A stretch of 64,000 nucleotides of DNA, from NCBI RefSeq assembly GCF_004349065.1, contig NZ_SMKZ01000002.1, positions 124,001 to 188,000 of the forward strand, read 5' to 3'. Source of the DNA: Jiangella asiatica (GTDB lineage: Bacteria; Actinomycetota; Actinomycetes; Jiangellales; Jiangellaceae). Position 1 is the first letter of the stretch, and the number at the start of each line of letters is the position of its first letter. Shown in pieces: positions 35,234 through 46,478 of this stretch. The notes under the pieces are model-generated. The model worked only from the letters and a program-made list of their open reading frames with translations. It ran no database searches and was not told the origin of the DNA. Made by a program: the position numbers and the translations under genes.

Positions 35234-36346
35234 GTGCGCGAGTATCTGCTGACGTTCTTCATCGCGGCCTCGGTCACGTACCTCGTCGCCGGGCTGGCGG
35301 GCCGGTTCGCCTACTGGGTCGGCGCGGTGCCGCCCACCCGTGACCGCGACGTGCACCGCGAGCCGGTGCCGCGCCTGGGCGGTCTCGCGATGCTTGCGGG
35401 CATGCTGGTCGCGATGCTCGTCGCGAGCTACCTGCCACATCTGCGCGGGGTCTTCGAGGACTACGCCGACGCCCGAGCGCTCATCACCGCCGCCGTCGTC
35501 ATCTGCCTGGTCGGTGCCGCCGACGACATCTGGGACCTCTCCGCCCTGGCGAAGTTCGCCGGCCAGCTCGTCGCGGCCGGCCTACTGGTGGCGCAGGGTG
35601 TGCAGCTGCTCTACCTGCCGCTGCCGGGCGGGACGTTCGTGCTCGACCAGACCCAGGGCGCGCTGTTCACCGTCATCCTCGTCGCCGGCGCGGCCAACGC
35701 GGTCAACTTCGTCGACGGCCTGGACGGCCTGGCCGCCGGCGTCGTCGGCATCGGGGCGGCGGCGTTCTTCTCCTACGCCTACCTGCTCGACGTCGAGAAC
35801 GGCGTCAGCCGCATGAGCACGCCGGCACTGGTCTCCGTCGTGATCATCGGAATCTGCGCCGGGCTGCTGCCGCACAACTTCCACCCGGCGAAGATCTTCA
35901 TGGGCGACTCCGGCGCCATGCTCATCGGGCTGCTGCTGGCCGCGGGGTCGATCAGCCTGACCGGCCGGCTGCCCAGCCAGGACGTGGAGTCCTCCAGCTT
36001 CCTGCCGACGCTGCTCCCACTGGTGCTGCCGCTCGCGGTCATCCTGTTGCCGTTCCTGGACATGATGATGGCCGTGGTGCGGCGCGCCCGGGCGGGCAAG
36101 TCGCCGTTCGCGCCGGACAAGCAGCACCTGCACCACCGGCTGCTGCAGATCGGGCACTCGCAGGTGCGCGCGGTCGCCATCATGTGGGTGTGGGCGGCCA
36201 TCGTGTCCTTCGGCGTGGTGGTGATCGCCATGGTCGGCGGGTGGACGACCTACGTCCTGCTGGCCGTCGCGGTGCTGGTGATGATCGCGTTCACGACGGG
36301 GCATCCGCGGCGGCTGCTGCGCCGCAGCACCCCGCTCGACGTGTGA
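35234..36346 (+). CDS. MraY/WecA-family undecaprenyl-phosphate sugar-1-P transferase
   Basis: The 370-residue, roughly 11-helix membrane protein belongs to glycosyltransferase family 4. Signatures are PTRDRDVHREPVPRLGG, GAADDIWDLS, NFVDGLDGLAAG (Asp161/Asp164), HNFHPAKIFMGDSGAML and the cytoplasmic loop KSPFAPDKQHLHHRLLQIGHS, which is typical of WecA rather than MraY. It links a sugar phosphate, probably GlcNAc-1-P, to decaprenyl phosphate to begin cell-wall arabinogalactan-like or teichoic polymers. Mycobacteria have the same gene just upstream of the atp operon. Confidence 0.93.
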   Translation: MREYLLTFFIAASVTYLVAGLAGRFAYWVGAVPPTRDRDVHREPVPRLGGLAMLAGMLVAMLVASYLPHLRGVFEDYADARALITAAVVICLVGAADDIWDLSALAKFAGQLVAAGLLVAQGVQLLYLPLPGGTFVLDQTQGALFTVILVAGAANAVNFVDGLDGLAAGVVGIGAAAFFSYAYLLDVENGVSRMSTPALVSVVIIGICAGLLPHNFHPAKIFMGDSGAMLIGLLLAAGSISLTGRLPSQDVESSSFLPTLLPLVLPLAVILLPFLDMMMAVVRRARAGKSPFAPDKQHLHHRLLQIGHSQVRAVAIMWVWAAIVSFGVVVIAMVGGWTTYVLLAVAVLVMIAFTTGHPRRLLRRSTPLDV

Positions 36347-36454
36347 CATTTCGCACGCGGCCGACCCTGAGGCTGTGAGGTCCGCGGGTGGTGGATCACG
36401 GTCGCGGGTGGGCCGCCCACCAGGTTTCTGCGCGCTTCACGAGGCTTACAACCA

Positions 36455-36492
36455 TGGTGCGACAGGCGATTTCGTGCTGAACGTGATCATTT
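36455..36492 (-). repeat. Dispersed intergenic palindromic repeat, copy B
   Basis: This is the inverted copy of 34442-34479, 34 of 38 identical, in the 174-bp gap before the atp operon. In this copy the CACCA and TGGT halves are joined directly (CACCATGGT), as if the centre of the palindrome had been lost. Confidence 0.7.
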
Positions 36493-36520
36493 GAAAAGGG
36501 GTGGATAGGGTGGGTGCGTC

Positions 36521-36985
36521 ATGATGGAGAGCAAGTCGCCTGTGCCGGTACGGCGGCGTCGCCGCGACGCGAGCGCGCCGGCGCGAGCCGCGACCGCCGC
36601 CGTCGGTCTCCTGTGCGCGGTGGCCGGCGGCGTCGCCGCGGGCGGGCCGGGCGTCGTCGGGGGCGTTCTGGCAACGGTGCTGGTCGTGGCGTTCTTCTGG
36701 AGCGGCCTGATGCCGCTGGCGCTTACCGAGCGGTTGAGCCGCGGACCACTGGCGGCGGTCGGATTGCTGCTGCTGACCTACTGGGTGCGGCTGGCGGCGG
36801 TGCTCCTGACGCTGTACGTCGCCGCGGAGCTGGACGTGGTGGACCGACGCTGGACCGGCATGACGCTGGTCGCCTGCACGCTCGCGTTCACGGTCGTGTA
36901 CGCCGTCCTCACGATCCGCGCCAACGCCGGCTCCAGACCGGTCGCACGCCCGTCCGCTCCGCCGCCGGCCCACGACGGTCCGTGA
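36521..36985 (+). CDS. Small integral membrane protein at the start of the atp operon
   Basis: The 154-residue protein has a basic N-terminus (PVRRRRRD) and about four hydrophobic segments, including AVGLLCAVAGGVAAGG, ATVLVVAFFWSGLMPL, VGLLLLTYWVRLAAVLLTLYVA and MTLVACTLAFTVVYAVL. It occupies the position of the ATP synthase I-like protein seen before atpB in actinobacteria. Its size and position fit that family but no specific motif proves it. It may help c-ring assembly or Mg uptake, as proposed for AtpI. Confidence 0.65.
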   Translation: MMESKSPVPVRRRRRDASAPARAATAAVGLLCAVAGGVAAGGPGVVGGVLATVLVVAFFWSGLMPLALTERLSRGPLAAVGLLLLTYWVRLAAVLLTLYVAAELDVVDRRWTGMTLVACTLAFTVVYAVLTIRANAGSRPVARPSAPPPAHDGP

Positions 36986-37056
36986 CCGGTGGTCAACCGC
37001 GATAGTGGGACCCGATTTCGTTGCCGGCGGGACCACCCAGTAGTATTCGAGTCGCC

Positions 37057-37269
37057 ATGAGCACGGACGATCCTGACGACGCTCGTCGCCAGGATCAGGC
37101 CCGGGCGTGGGACGCCTTCGGGCTGGTCGTGTCCGGCATCGCGGTATGGGGTGGCGTTGGCTGGCTCGTCTCCGAGTGGCTCAACAGTCGCGTCTTCCTC
37201 GTACTTGGGCTCTTGGTAGGGATGGGCGCCGCTCTGTACCTGGTATGGGTCAGATACGGTAAGCCCTGA
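37057..37269 (+). CDS. AtpZ/AtpI-family protein
   Basis: The 70-residue protein has an N-terminal acidic stretch (MSTDDPDDARRQDQ) and two membrane helices joined by a tight turn (AFGLVVSGIAVWGGVGWLV; VFLVLGLLVGMGAALYLVW). The two-helix hairpin with WGG-GWL is characteristic of AtpZ (F0F1-ATPase subunit putative). TAGTAT at 37041-37046 is a -10 candidate just upstream, suggesting the atp operon has a promoter here. Confidence 0.8.
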   Translation: MSTDDPDDARRQDQARAWDAFGLVVSGIAVWGGVGWLVSEWLNSRVFLVLGLLVGMGAALYLVWVRYGKP

Positions 37270-37319
37270 CCTGGCACCCCTTGTCGCGCGCGCCGCGAGC
37301 GCGCTGAAGAAAGGACCCC

Positions 37320-38111
37320 GTGAGCACTCGGATGATCGTTGCTGAGTCGTCGGAGTTCCACAGCCCCGGGCCCGGTGACTTCGACTTCCCGCCGCTTTTC
37401 GGCGAGGGCACGTTCTTCACCAAACCCATCCTCATCATCGTGCTGGGTACCATTGCAGTCGGTGCATTCTTTTATTTCGCCGCGCGCCGCAGCACTTTGG
37501 TCCCCGGCAGGCTCCAGTTCTCTGGTGAGGCCGTTTACGGCTTCATTCGCGACGGCGTCGCCCGCGACACCATCGGCCGCGAAGGCATCAAATACGTCCC
37601 GTATCTGGTGACGCTGTTCGGTTTCATCGCGGTGCTGAACATCTCCGGCATCATCCCCGTTCTCCAGCTGCCGGCTACCTCCAAGATCGCCATTCCACTG
37701 GTCCTCGCGATCATTTCGTGGGTCATCTACAACTATGTGGGCATCAAGCGGCAGGGATTCGGCGGCTACTTCAAGAACATGATGTTCCCGCCCGGGGTGC
37801 CGAAGGCCATCTACCCGCTGCTCGCGCCGCTGGAGTTCTTCTCCACGTTCCTCGTCCGGCCGGTCACGCTCACCCTGCGTCTTACTTTCAACATGTTCGC
37901 GGGGCACCTGGTGCTGCTGCTGACGATCCTGGGCGGCGAGTATCTGCTGTTCGAGTACCAGGGCGTGGCGGGCATCGCCGCCGGCAGCCTGTCCATCCTG
38001 TTCAGCATCGTCCTGACGTTCTTCGAGGCGTTCGTCCAGCTTCTGCAGGCTTACGTTTTCGTCCTGCTATCCGCCATCTACATCGGCGGCGCACTCACGC
38101 ACGAGCACTGA
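37320..38111 (+). CDS. atpB: ATP synthase subunit a
   Basis: The 263-residue Fo subunit has several membrane helices and the essential Arg187 in RPVTLTLRLTFNMFAGH, the residue that faces the c-ring carboxylate. The C-terminal helix has FEAFVQLLQAYVFVLLSAIYI. It forms the proton half-channels. The GTG start has AAAGGA 4-5 nt upstream. Confidence 0.97.
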   Translation: MSTRMIVAESSEFHSPGPGDFDFPPLFGEGTFFTKPILIIVLGTIAVGAFFYFAARRSTLVPGRLQFSGEAVYGFIRDGVARDTIGREGIKYVPYLVTLFGFIAVLNISGIIPVLQLPATSKIAIPLVLAIISWVIYNYVGIKRQGFGGYFKNMMFPPGVPKAIYPLLAPLEFFSTFLVRPVTLTLRLTFNMFAGHLVLLLTILGGEYLLFEYQGVAGIAAGSLSILFSIVLTFFEAFVQLLQAYVFVLLSAIYIGGALTHEH

Positions 38112-38180
38112 CCTCATCTCGCGCGAACACAGACCCTGACCACGAAACAACGAGCTTCACCTAATGGGAAAGGAAGAAAG

Positions 38181-38384
38181 ATGGAAGGCAACCTCAACAT
38201 GGTCGGTCTCGGCCTCGCGGCCATTGGCCCGGGTGTCGGTATCGGTCTGATCTTCGCTGCCTACATCAACGGCGTGGCCCGCCAGCCCGAGGCGCGCAGC
38301 GTGCTCCAGGGCATCGCGATCCTCGGCTTCGCTCTCGCCGAGGCGCTGTTCATCATCGCCATCGGCCTCGCCTTCGCCCTCTGA
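38181..38384 (+). CDS. atpE: ATP synthase subunit c
   Basis: The 67-residue hairpin of two helices has a GxGxGxG-type packing face ([15 protein letters not shown]), the polar loop ARQPEA that contacts gamma/epsilon, and the proton-binding Glu54 in ALAEALFII. It forms the rotary ring. GGAAAGGAAG precedes the ATG, a strong site as expected for the most abundant subunit. Confidence 0.97.
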   Translation: MEGNLNMVGLGLAAIGPGVGIGLIFAAYINGVARQPEARSVLQGIAILGFALAEALFIIAIGLAFAL

Positions 38385-38386
38385 TC

Positions 38387-38959
38387 ATGGCTATCTCGAT
38401 GGCACCGATCTCGGTGATCGCGGCGGAGGACGGGCCGAGCCCGCTGATGCCGCACACCTCTGAGCTGATCGTCGGGCTCGTCGCCTTCGCGCTGCTGTTC
38501 TTCTTCCTCCGCGCCAAGGTCTTCCCGATCTTCGAGCGGACGTACGCGGAGCGAGCTGCCAGCATCGAGGGCGGTGCGAAGCGGGCCGAAGAGGCGCAGG
38601 CCGAGGCGCAGGCCCTCCTGGAGCAGTACCGTGCACAGCTGGCCGACGCACGCAGCGAGGCCGCGCGCATCCGCGAGGACGCGAAGCAGCAGGGTGCGAC
38701 CATCATCGCGCAGGCGCGTGACGAGGCCGAGGCCGAGGCGAAGCGGGTCGCGACCCGCGCCGAGGCACAGCTGCAGGCCGAGCGCGAACAGGTGCTGCGC
38801 GAGCTGCGGGGCGAGGTCGGCACGCTGGCGACCACCCTGGCCGGCAAGGTCGTCGGCGAGTCGCTGGACGACGACGAGCGCTCGCGCCGGGTGGTCGAGC
38901 GGTTCCTCGCCGACCTCGAGTCCGCCGACGCCGCGACGCTGGCCGGTAAGGACTCGTGA
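38387..38959 (+). CDS. atpF: ATP synthase subunit b
   Basis: The 190-residue protein has one N-terminal membrane helix (LIVGLVAFALLFFFLRAKVFP, about 27-47). A long charged helical stalk follows (RAEEAQAEAQALLEQYRAQLADARSEA...). It is the peripheral stator, dimerising along the coiled coil. It begins 2 bp after atpE. Confidence 0.95.
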   Translation: MAISMAPISVIAAEDGPSPLMPHTSELIVGLVAFALLFFFLRAKVFPIFERTYAERAASIEGGAKRAEEAQAEAQALLEQYRAQLADARSEAARIREDAKQQGATIIAQARDEAEAEAKRVATRAEAQLQAEREQVLRELRGEVGTLATTLAGKVVGESLDDDERSRRVVERFLADLESADAATLAGKDS

Positions 38960-38962
38960 GCG

Positions 38963-39826
38963 ATGCCTCAAGACACCCTCGGCGACAGCCACGCCGAACT
39001 GGGCCAACAAGGCTCGCTGGCGTCGACCAGGCGGAGCCCTCTGGAAGAAGGGTTCGAGAGCATCGTCGACCGGGCCGCCGACCGCGCGTCGGCGGTCGGT
39101 GACGCTCTGTTCGCGTTCGCCAACCTGCTCGTCTCCCGCCCGTCGGTGCGCCGCGCGCTCACCGACACCGGTCGTTCCGCCGACGACCGCGAGGCGCTGC
39201 TGCGCCGGCTGGTCGGCGAGCGGATCGAGGCCGCCGCGACCGACGTGCTCGCCGCGGCCGTGCGTGAACGCTGGCCGCGCCCCGGCGACCTCACCGCGGC
39301 GGTCGAGGAGTTCGGCGTGCGGTCGGTGCTGCTGGCGGGTCGGTCGGCCGGTCGTCTCGACACCGTCGAGGAGGAGATCTTCCGTTTCGGCCAGGTGGTG
39401 CGCGGCGACCGTGAGCTGCGCGCGGCCCTGATCGACCGCGCCGCGCCGCCGGAGGCACGGCGGCAGCTGGTGCGCACGCTGCTGGAGGGCAAGGCCGCGC
39501 CGGAGACGGTCGTCCTGGTCGAGCACGCGGTGCTCGACCGGCGGGAGCGTAGCCTGGAGGCGGAGCTGGCCCGCGTCGCCGACTTCGCGGCTCAGCTGCG
39601 CGAGCGCCGGGTGGCGGTGGTCCACGTCGCCGCCCCGCTCACCGACCAGCACCGCGAGCGGCTGGAACGAGCGCTGGCCACCCGGGCCGGCGGTCCGGTC
39701 CTGTTGAACGTCATCGTCGAGCCAGGTCTCGTCGGCGGCATCAAGGTCGAGCTGGGTGACGAGGTCGTCGACGGAACCGTCACCAGCCGCCTCGACACCG
39801 CCCGACGCCAGGTCGTCGTCGGCTGA
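38963..39826 (+). CDS. atpH: ATP synthase subunit delta
   Basis: The 287-residue protein has an OSCP/delta domain with [18 protein letters not shown] and the C-terminal [21 protein letters not shown] signature. It is about 110 residues longer than the E. coli protein because of an N-terminal extension and extra helical region, as is usual in actinobacteria. It joins the stator to the top of F1. It lies 3 bp after atpF. Confidence 0.94.
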   Translation: MPQDTLGDSHAELGQQGSLASTRRSPLEEGFESIVDRAADRASAVGDALFAFANLLVSRPSVRRALTDTGRSADDREALLRRLVGERIEAAATDVLAAAVRERWPRPGDLTAAVEEFGVRSVLLAGRSAGRLDTVEEEIFRFGQVVRGDRELRAALIDRAAPPEARRQLVRTLLEGKAAPETVVLVEHAVLDRRERSLEAELARVADFAAQLRERRVAVVHVAAPLTDQHRERLERALATRAGGPVLLNVIVEPGLVGGIKVELGDEVVDGTVTSRLDTARRQVVVG

Positions 39827-39881
39827 CCGGCACACATCAGACACTGACCACCGTTCGAAGAGCGAGAGAGCAGGAGCAACG

Positions 39882-41561
39882 ATGGCGGAGCTGACAATCC
39901 GTCCCGAGGAGATTCGCGAGGCGCTCAACGCCTTCGTCGAGTCCTACCAGCCGGCGGCCGCCGTCCGCGAAGAGGTCGGCCACGTCGCCATCGCCGGCGA
40001 CGGCATCGCCCGTGTCGAGGGCCTGCCGTCGGCCATGGCCAACGAGCTGCTGGAGTTCGAGGACGGGACCCTCGGCCTGGCGCTGAACCTCGACGTCCGC
40101 GAGATCGGTGTCGTCGTCCTCGGTGACTACGCCGGCATCGAGGAGTGCCAGACGGTCCGCCGTACCGGCGAGGTGCTGTCCGTACCCGTCGGCGACGCCT
40201 TCCTCGGCCGTGTGGTCGACCCGCTGGGCCAGCCGCTGGACGGCCTGGGCGAGATCAAGGCCGAGGGCCGCCGCGCTCTGGAGCTGCAGGCTCCGTCCGT
40301 CGTGCAGCGGCAGAAGGTCGCCGAGCCGTTGCAGACCGGCATCAAGGCCATTGACGCCATGACGCCGATCGGCCGCGGTCAGCGTCAGCTGATCATCGGT
40401 GACCGGCAGACCGGCAAGACCACGGTCGCCGTCGACACCATCCTCAACCAGATCGACAACTGGAAGAGTGGCGACAAGAAGAAGCAGGTCCGCTGCATCT
40501 ACGTCGCGACCGGCCAGAAGGGCTCCACCATCGCGGGCATCCGGCAGCAGCTGGAGGAGGCCGGCGCGCTGGAGTACACCACCATCGTCGCCGCGCCGGC
40601 CTCCGACGCCGCCGGCTTCAAGTACCTGTCTCCCTACACCGGCTCCGCCATCGGCCAGCACTGGATGTACCAGGGCTACCACGTCCTGATCGTCTTCGAC
40701 GACCTGTCCAAGCAGGCCGAGGCCTACCGTGCGGTGTCGCTGCTGCTGCGCCGCCCGCCGGGCCGCGAGGCGTACCCGGGCGACGTGTTCTACCTGCACT
40801 CCCGGCTGTTGGAGCGCTGTGCGAAGCTCTCCGACGAGCTGGGTGGTGGCTCGATGACCGGCCTGCCGATCATCGAGACCAAGGCGAACGACGTCTCGGC
40901 GTTCATCCCGACCAACGTCATCTCCATCACCGACGGGCAGTGCTTCCTCGAGACCGACCTGTTCCACTCCGGTGTCCGGCCGGCCATCAACGTGGGTATC
41001 TCGGTCTCCCGAGTCGGTGGCGACGCGCAGATCAAGGCGATGAAGACGGTCGCCGGAACGCTGCGCCTGGACCTCGCGCAGTACAACGAGCTCAAGGCGT
41101 TCGCCGCGTTCGCCTCCGACCTCGACCCCACCAGCAAGGCGCAGCTGGACCGTGGCGAGCGGCTGACGGAGCTGCTCAAGCAGCCGCAGTCCTCGCCACT
41201 GCCCGTGGGCCGGGAGGTCGTCGCCATCTGGTCGGGCACCACCGGCAAGCTCGACGAGGTCCCGGTCGAGGACATCCGCCGGTTCGAGGCGGAGTTCCTG
41301 GACTTCATCGCGCGTGAGCAGGGCTCGGTCTTCGAGAGCATCGAGGCCTCGGGCAAGCTGTCCGACGACGACGTCAAGACGCTGGAGGAGGCGGTCGACG
41401 ACTTCAAGCAGCAGTACGTCACCGTGTCCGGCCAGCCGCTGATCAAGGACGAGCCGGTCGAGGCTCTCGGCGAGGGCGAGGAGGACCTGACGGTGTTGCG
41501 CCGGCGCAAGCGCGAGCGGCAGGACATCGAGGAAGCCGCCCGTCCCGACACGGGCGAGTGA
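39882..41561 (+). CDS. atpA: ATP synthase subunit alpha
   Basis: The 559-residue F1 subunit has Walker A GDRQTGKT (173-180), the alpha-specific [25 protein letters not shown] and [14 protein letters not shown] signatures, and an actinobacterial C-terminal acidic/basic tail ([21 protein letters not shown]) beyond the E. coli end. It binds non-catalytic nucleotide. The ATG at 39882 has an AGGAG site 5 nt upstream. Confidence 0.97.
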   Translation: MAELTIRPEEIREALNAFVESYQPAAAVREEVGHVAIAGDGIARVEGLPSAMANELLEFEDGTLGLALNLDVREIGVVVLGDYAGIEECQTVRRTGEVLSVPVGDAFLGRVVDPLGQPLDGLGEIKAEGRRALELQAPSVVQRQKVAEPLQTGIKAIDAMTPIGRGQRQLIIGDRQTGKTTVAVDTILNQIDNWKSGDKKKQVRCIYVATGQKGSTIAGIRQQLEEAGALEYTTIVAAPASDAAGFKYLSPYTGSAIGQHWMYQGYHVLIVFDDLSKQAEAYRAVSLLLRRPPGREAYPGDVFYLHSRLLERCAKLSDELGGGSMTGLPIIETKANDVSAFIPTNVISITDGQCFLETDLFHSGVRPAINVGISVSRVGGDAQIKAMKTVAGTLRLDLAQYNELKAFAAFASDLDPTSKAQLDRGERLTELLKQPQSSPLPVGREVVAIWSGTTGKLDEVPVEDIRRFEAEFLDFIAREQGSVFESIEASGKLSDDDVKTLEEAVDDFKQQYVTVSGQPLIKDEPVEALGEGEEDLTVLRRRKRERQDIEEAARPDTGE

Positions 41562-41610
41562 CCGTGGCCGCAACCCCGTACCGAGGCGCTGAAGGGAGGT
41601 CGTCCGACTA

Positions 41611-44051
<2,441 letters not shown>

Positions 44052-44092
44052 CTCGAATCCCTCAGGCCGAAACCGCTGGCTGCTCTTTCGTG

Positions 44093-44166
44093 GTGGGCCG
44101 GGAGTTGGCTAGGGGCGCTGCTCGCAAGCTCGCTTTGACGCGCCCCACGCCAATCTCCCGGCCCAC
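44093..44166 (+). other. Large GC-rich hairpin between atpD and atpC
   Basis: Arms at 44093-44118 and 44140-44166 pair over about 24 bp, with one bulge and one 2-nt mismatch, around a 21-nt loop. The ends are GTGGGCCGGGAG and CTCCCGGCCCAC. The atpD-atpC gap is 186 bp where neighbouring atp genes are 2-55 bp apart. It could attenuate or stabilise the mRNA and so lower the epsilon dose. Confidence 0.7.
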
Positions 44167-44237
44167 CCGACGCACCCGGCGGCTCCGGTCCTCCGAGTGC
44201 TCGATAGAGTCCGCGTAAGCGTGGGAAGGGAAACAAC

Positions 44238-44609
44238 GTGGCCGAAGAGCTGAACGTCGAGGTGGTGGCTGCCGACCGGCAGGTGTGGTCCGGCACCGCC
44301 TCCATCGTGATCGCCCGGACGCCGGAGGGTGAGATCGGCATCATGCCCGGTCACGAGCCGGTCCTCGGACTGCTAGTCGCTGGCGCGGTGACGGTGCGCT
44401 CCACCAGCGGTGAGGCCGTCGTGGTGGCGGTGTCCGGAGGCTTCCTGTCGGTCTCGGAGAACCACATCGCCATCCTCGCCGAACAGGCCGAGCTCGCCGG
44501 TGAGATCGACACTGCCGAGGCCGAGGCCGAGCTCGCCGCTGCGGAAGACGACGGCGAGGGTGCCCGGCGTTGGGCCCAGGCCAGGCTTGACGTCGCGAGC
44601 AGCCGGTAG
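44238..44609 (+). CDS. atpC: ATP synthase subunit epsilon
   Basis: The 123-residue protein has the beta-sandwich start LNVEVVAADRQVWSGTASIVIARTPEGEIGIMPGHEPVLGLL and a C-terminal helical hairpin (AEAEAELAAAEDD-GARRWAQARLDVA). It couples the gamma shaft to the c-ring and restrains hydrolysis. The GTG start has GGGAAGGGAAA upstream. It is separated from atpD by the hairpin region. Confidence 0.95.
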   Translation: MAEELNVEVVAADRQVWSGTASIVIARTPEGEIGIMPGHEPVLGLLVAGAVTVRSTSGEAVVVAVSGGFLSVSENHIAILAEQAELAGEIDTAEAEAELAAAEDDGEGARRWAQARLDVASSR

Positions 44610-44648
44610 ATCTGAGATCATCGGATCGACGCTCGGGGGAGGTGATCG

Positions 44649-45089
44649 GTGGCGCTGGTGTCGTGGACGCTGCTCGTGCTGGGTGCGCTCGCGCTGGCCG
44701 CTGTGCTGGTCCTCCTCGCCCTGTACGTGCGCCGCGCCGTCCTGCAGCGAGACGGTGGCTTCGACATGTGTGTGCGCGCCGACAGCCACGACGGCTGGGC
44801 CGGCGGCTGGGCGTTCGGCATCGGCCGCTACCGCCGGGACACCCTCGAGTGGTTCCGCACCTTCAGCTTCACCACCTGGCCCAAGCGCACCTTCCGGCGC
44901 ACCGAGCTGGCCGTCGAGCGCCGTCGTGAGCCCGACGCGGAGGAGACGTACGAGTTGCCGGCCGGCCACGTCGTCCTCATCTGCACCACCCGCGACGGTA
45001 CGGTCGAGGTGTCCATGACCGACGCCGCCGCCACGGCTTTCCTTGCCTGGCTGGAGGCGGCGCCACCCGGGGGTCAGTTCGTCGGCTGA
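44649..45089 (+). CDS. DUF2550 membrane protein
   Basis: The 146-residue protein has a single N-terminal membrane helix (WTLLVLGALALAAVLVLLALYV). A cytoplasmic domain of mixed strands with FDMCVRADSHDGWAGGWAFGIGRY and EWFRTFSFTTWPKRTFRRTEL follows. These are features of the actinobacterial DUF2550 family, which sits between atpC and murA in mycobacteria and many relatives. The function is unknown. GGGGGAGG precedes the GTG. Confidence 0.9.
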   Translation: MALVSWTLLVLGALALAAVLVLLALYVRRAVLQRDGGFDMCVRADSHDGWAGGWAFGIGRYRRDTLEWFRTFSFTTWPKRTFRRTELAVERRREPDAEETYELPAGHVVLICTTRDGTVEVSMTDAAATAFLAWLEAAPPGGQFVG

Positions 45090-45119
45090 GCGCTCAAGGG
45101 CGTACCGTTTCTGCACGTT

Positions 45120-45135
45120 CCCGGCGATCGCCGGG
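45120..45135. promoter_or_regulatory. 16-bp perfect palindrome upstream of murA
   Basis: CCCGGCGATCGCCGGG is a perfect palindrome in the 114-bp gap between the DUF2550 gene and murA. It could be a regulator site or a short terminator stem; nothing decides between these. Confidence 0.4.
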
Positions 45136-45203
45136 CATCATGGACGCCGTTGGCGGACGTACGGTGAACGGGCAGGGTGGAAACGGCGAAAGGTTCGGCG
45201 CGA

Positions 45204-46478
45204 GTGGAGAGATTTCGGGTCACGGGCGGTAGCTCGCTGCGCGGACAGGTGCGGGTCAGTGGCGCCAAGAACAGCGCGTTGAAGCTCATGGCCGCGGCGC
45301 TGCTCGCCGAGGGCCGCACGGTCCTGCACGACGTGCCGGCCATCACCGACGTCGAATACATGGCCGAGCTGTTGCGCCAGCTCGGCGCCGACGTCCACCG
45401 CGAGGGCTCCACCGTCGTCATCGACGTCCCGGAGAAGATCAACCACGAGGCGCCTTATCACCTCGTCCGTCGGTTGCGGGCCTCCATCTGCGTGCTCGGA
45501 CCGCTGGTGGCCCGCTGCGGCGCCGCCGACGTCGCGCTGCCCGGCGGCGATGCCATCGGCTCGCGCGGCCTCGACATGCACATGTCCGGCCTGGAGAAGC
45601 TGGGCTCCGGGGTAGAGATCGAGCACGGCTTCGTCGTGGCCCGGGCACCCCAAGGCCTCCGTGGCACCACGATCTGGCTCGACTTCCCCAGCGTCGGCGC
45701 CACCGAGAACATCCTGATGGCCGCGGTTCTCGCCAAGGGCACCACGGTCATCGACAACGTCGCGCGCGAGCCGGAGATCGTCGACATCTGCCGCATGCTG
45801 GGCGACATGGGCGCCAAGATCGACGGCGCGGGCACGTCGACGCTGCGGGTCGAGGGCGTCGACCGCATGGTGCCGACCGAGCACACCACCATTCCCGACC
45901 GCATCGTGACCGGCACGTGGGGTGTCGCCGCGGTCATGACGCGCGGCGACATCACCATCACCAACGGCCGGCCCGAGCACCTGGAGATCGTCCTCGACAA
46001 GCTCGGTGCCGCCGGCGCGGTGGTGGAGTCCACCGACGACGGACTGCGGGTGGCCATGTCCGGCCGGCCCCGCGCCATCGACGTCGTCACCCTGCCGTAC
46101 CCGGGTTTCCCGACCGACCTGCAGCCGATGATCGTCGCGCTGGACGCCGTCGCCGACGGCACGGCCATGATCACCGAGAACGTCTACGAAGCCCGGTTCA
46201 TGTTCGTCAACGAGCTGGTCCGCCTGGGCGCCGAGGTCCGAATCGACGGGCACCACGCCGTAGTGCGCGGCCGGCCCGTGCTGTCCGGTGCCCCGGTCGT
46301 CACCACCGACATCCGGGCCGGTGCCGGCCTGGTGCTGGCCGGGCTGGTCGCGGAGGGGGAGACACTGGTGTCGGCGGTGCACCACATCGATCGGGGATAC
46401 CCCGACTTCGTCGGTCAGTTGCAGGGCCTGGGTGCGGACGTCGTCCGCGAGCCGGACCCGGACCACTTCGATGACTGA
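45204..46478 (+). CDS. murA: UDP-N-acetylglucosamine 1-carboxyvinyltransferase with Asp at the Cys position
   Basis: The 424-residue EPSP-like fold has GAKNSALK (Lys22/Asn23), the active loop [15 protein letters not shown], and [16 protein letters not shown]. In most bacteria the loop carries the nucleophilic Cys that fosfomycin alkylates (GGCxIG); here it is Asp116. The same replacement is known in M. tuberculosis MurA and makes it intrinsically fosfomycin-resistant. It makes UDP-GlcNAc-enolpyruvate, the first committed step of peptidoglycan. I use the GTG at 45204 (AAAGG 10 nt upstream); a GTG at 45177 is in frame. The next gene overlaps by 8 bp. Confidence 0.95.
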   Translation: MERFRVTGGSSLRGQVRVSGAKNSALKLMAAALLAEGRTVLHDVPAITDVEYMAELLRQLGADVHREGSTVVIDVPEKINHEAPYHLVRRLRASICVLGPLVARCGAADVALPGGDAIGSRGLDMHMSGLEKLGSGVEIEHGFVVARAPQGLRGTTIWLDFPSVGATENILMAAVLAKGTTVIDNVAREPEIVDICRMLGDMGAKIDGAGTSTLRVEGVDRMVPTEHTTIPDRIVTGTWGVAAVMTRGDITITNGRPEHLEIVLDKLGAAGAVVESTDDGLRVAMSGRPRAIDVVTLPYPGFPTDLQPMIVALDAVADGTAMITENVYEARFMFVNELVRLGAEVRIDGHHAVVRGRPVLSGAPVVTTDIRAGAGLVLAGLVAEGETLVSAVHHIDRGYPDFVGQLQGLGADVVREPDPDHFDD

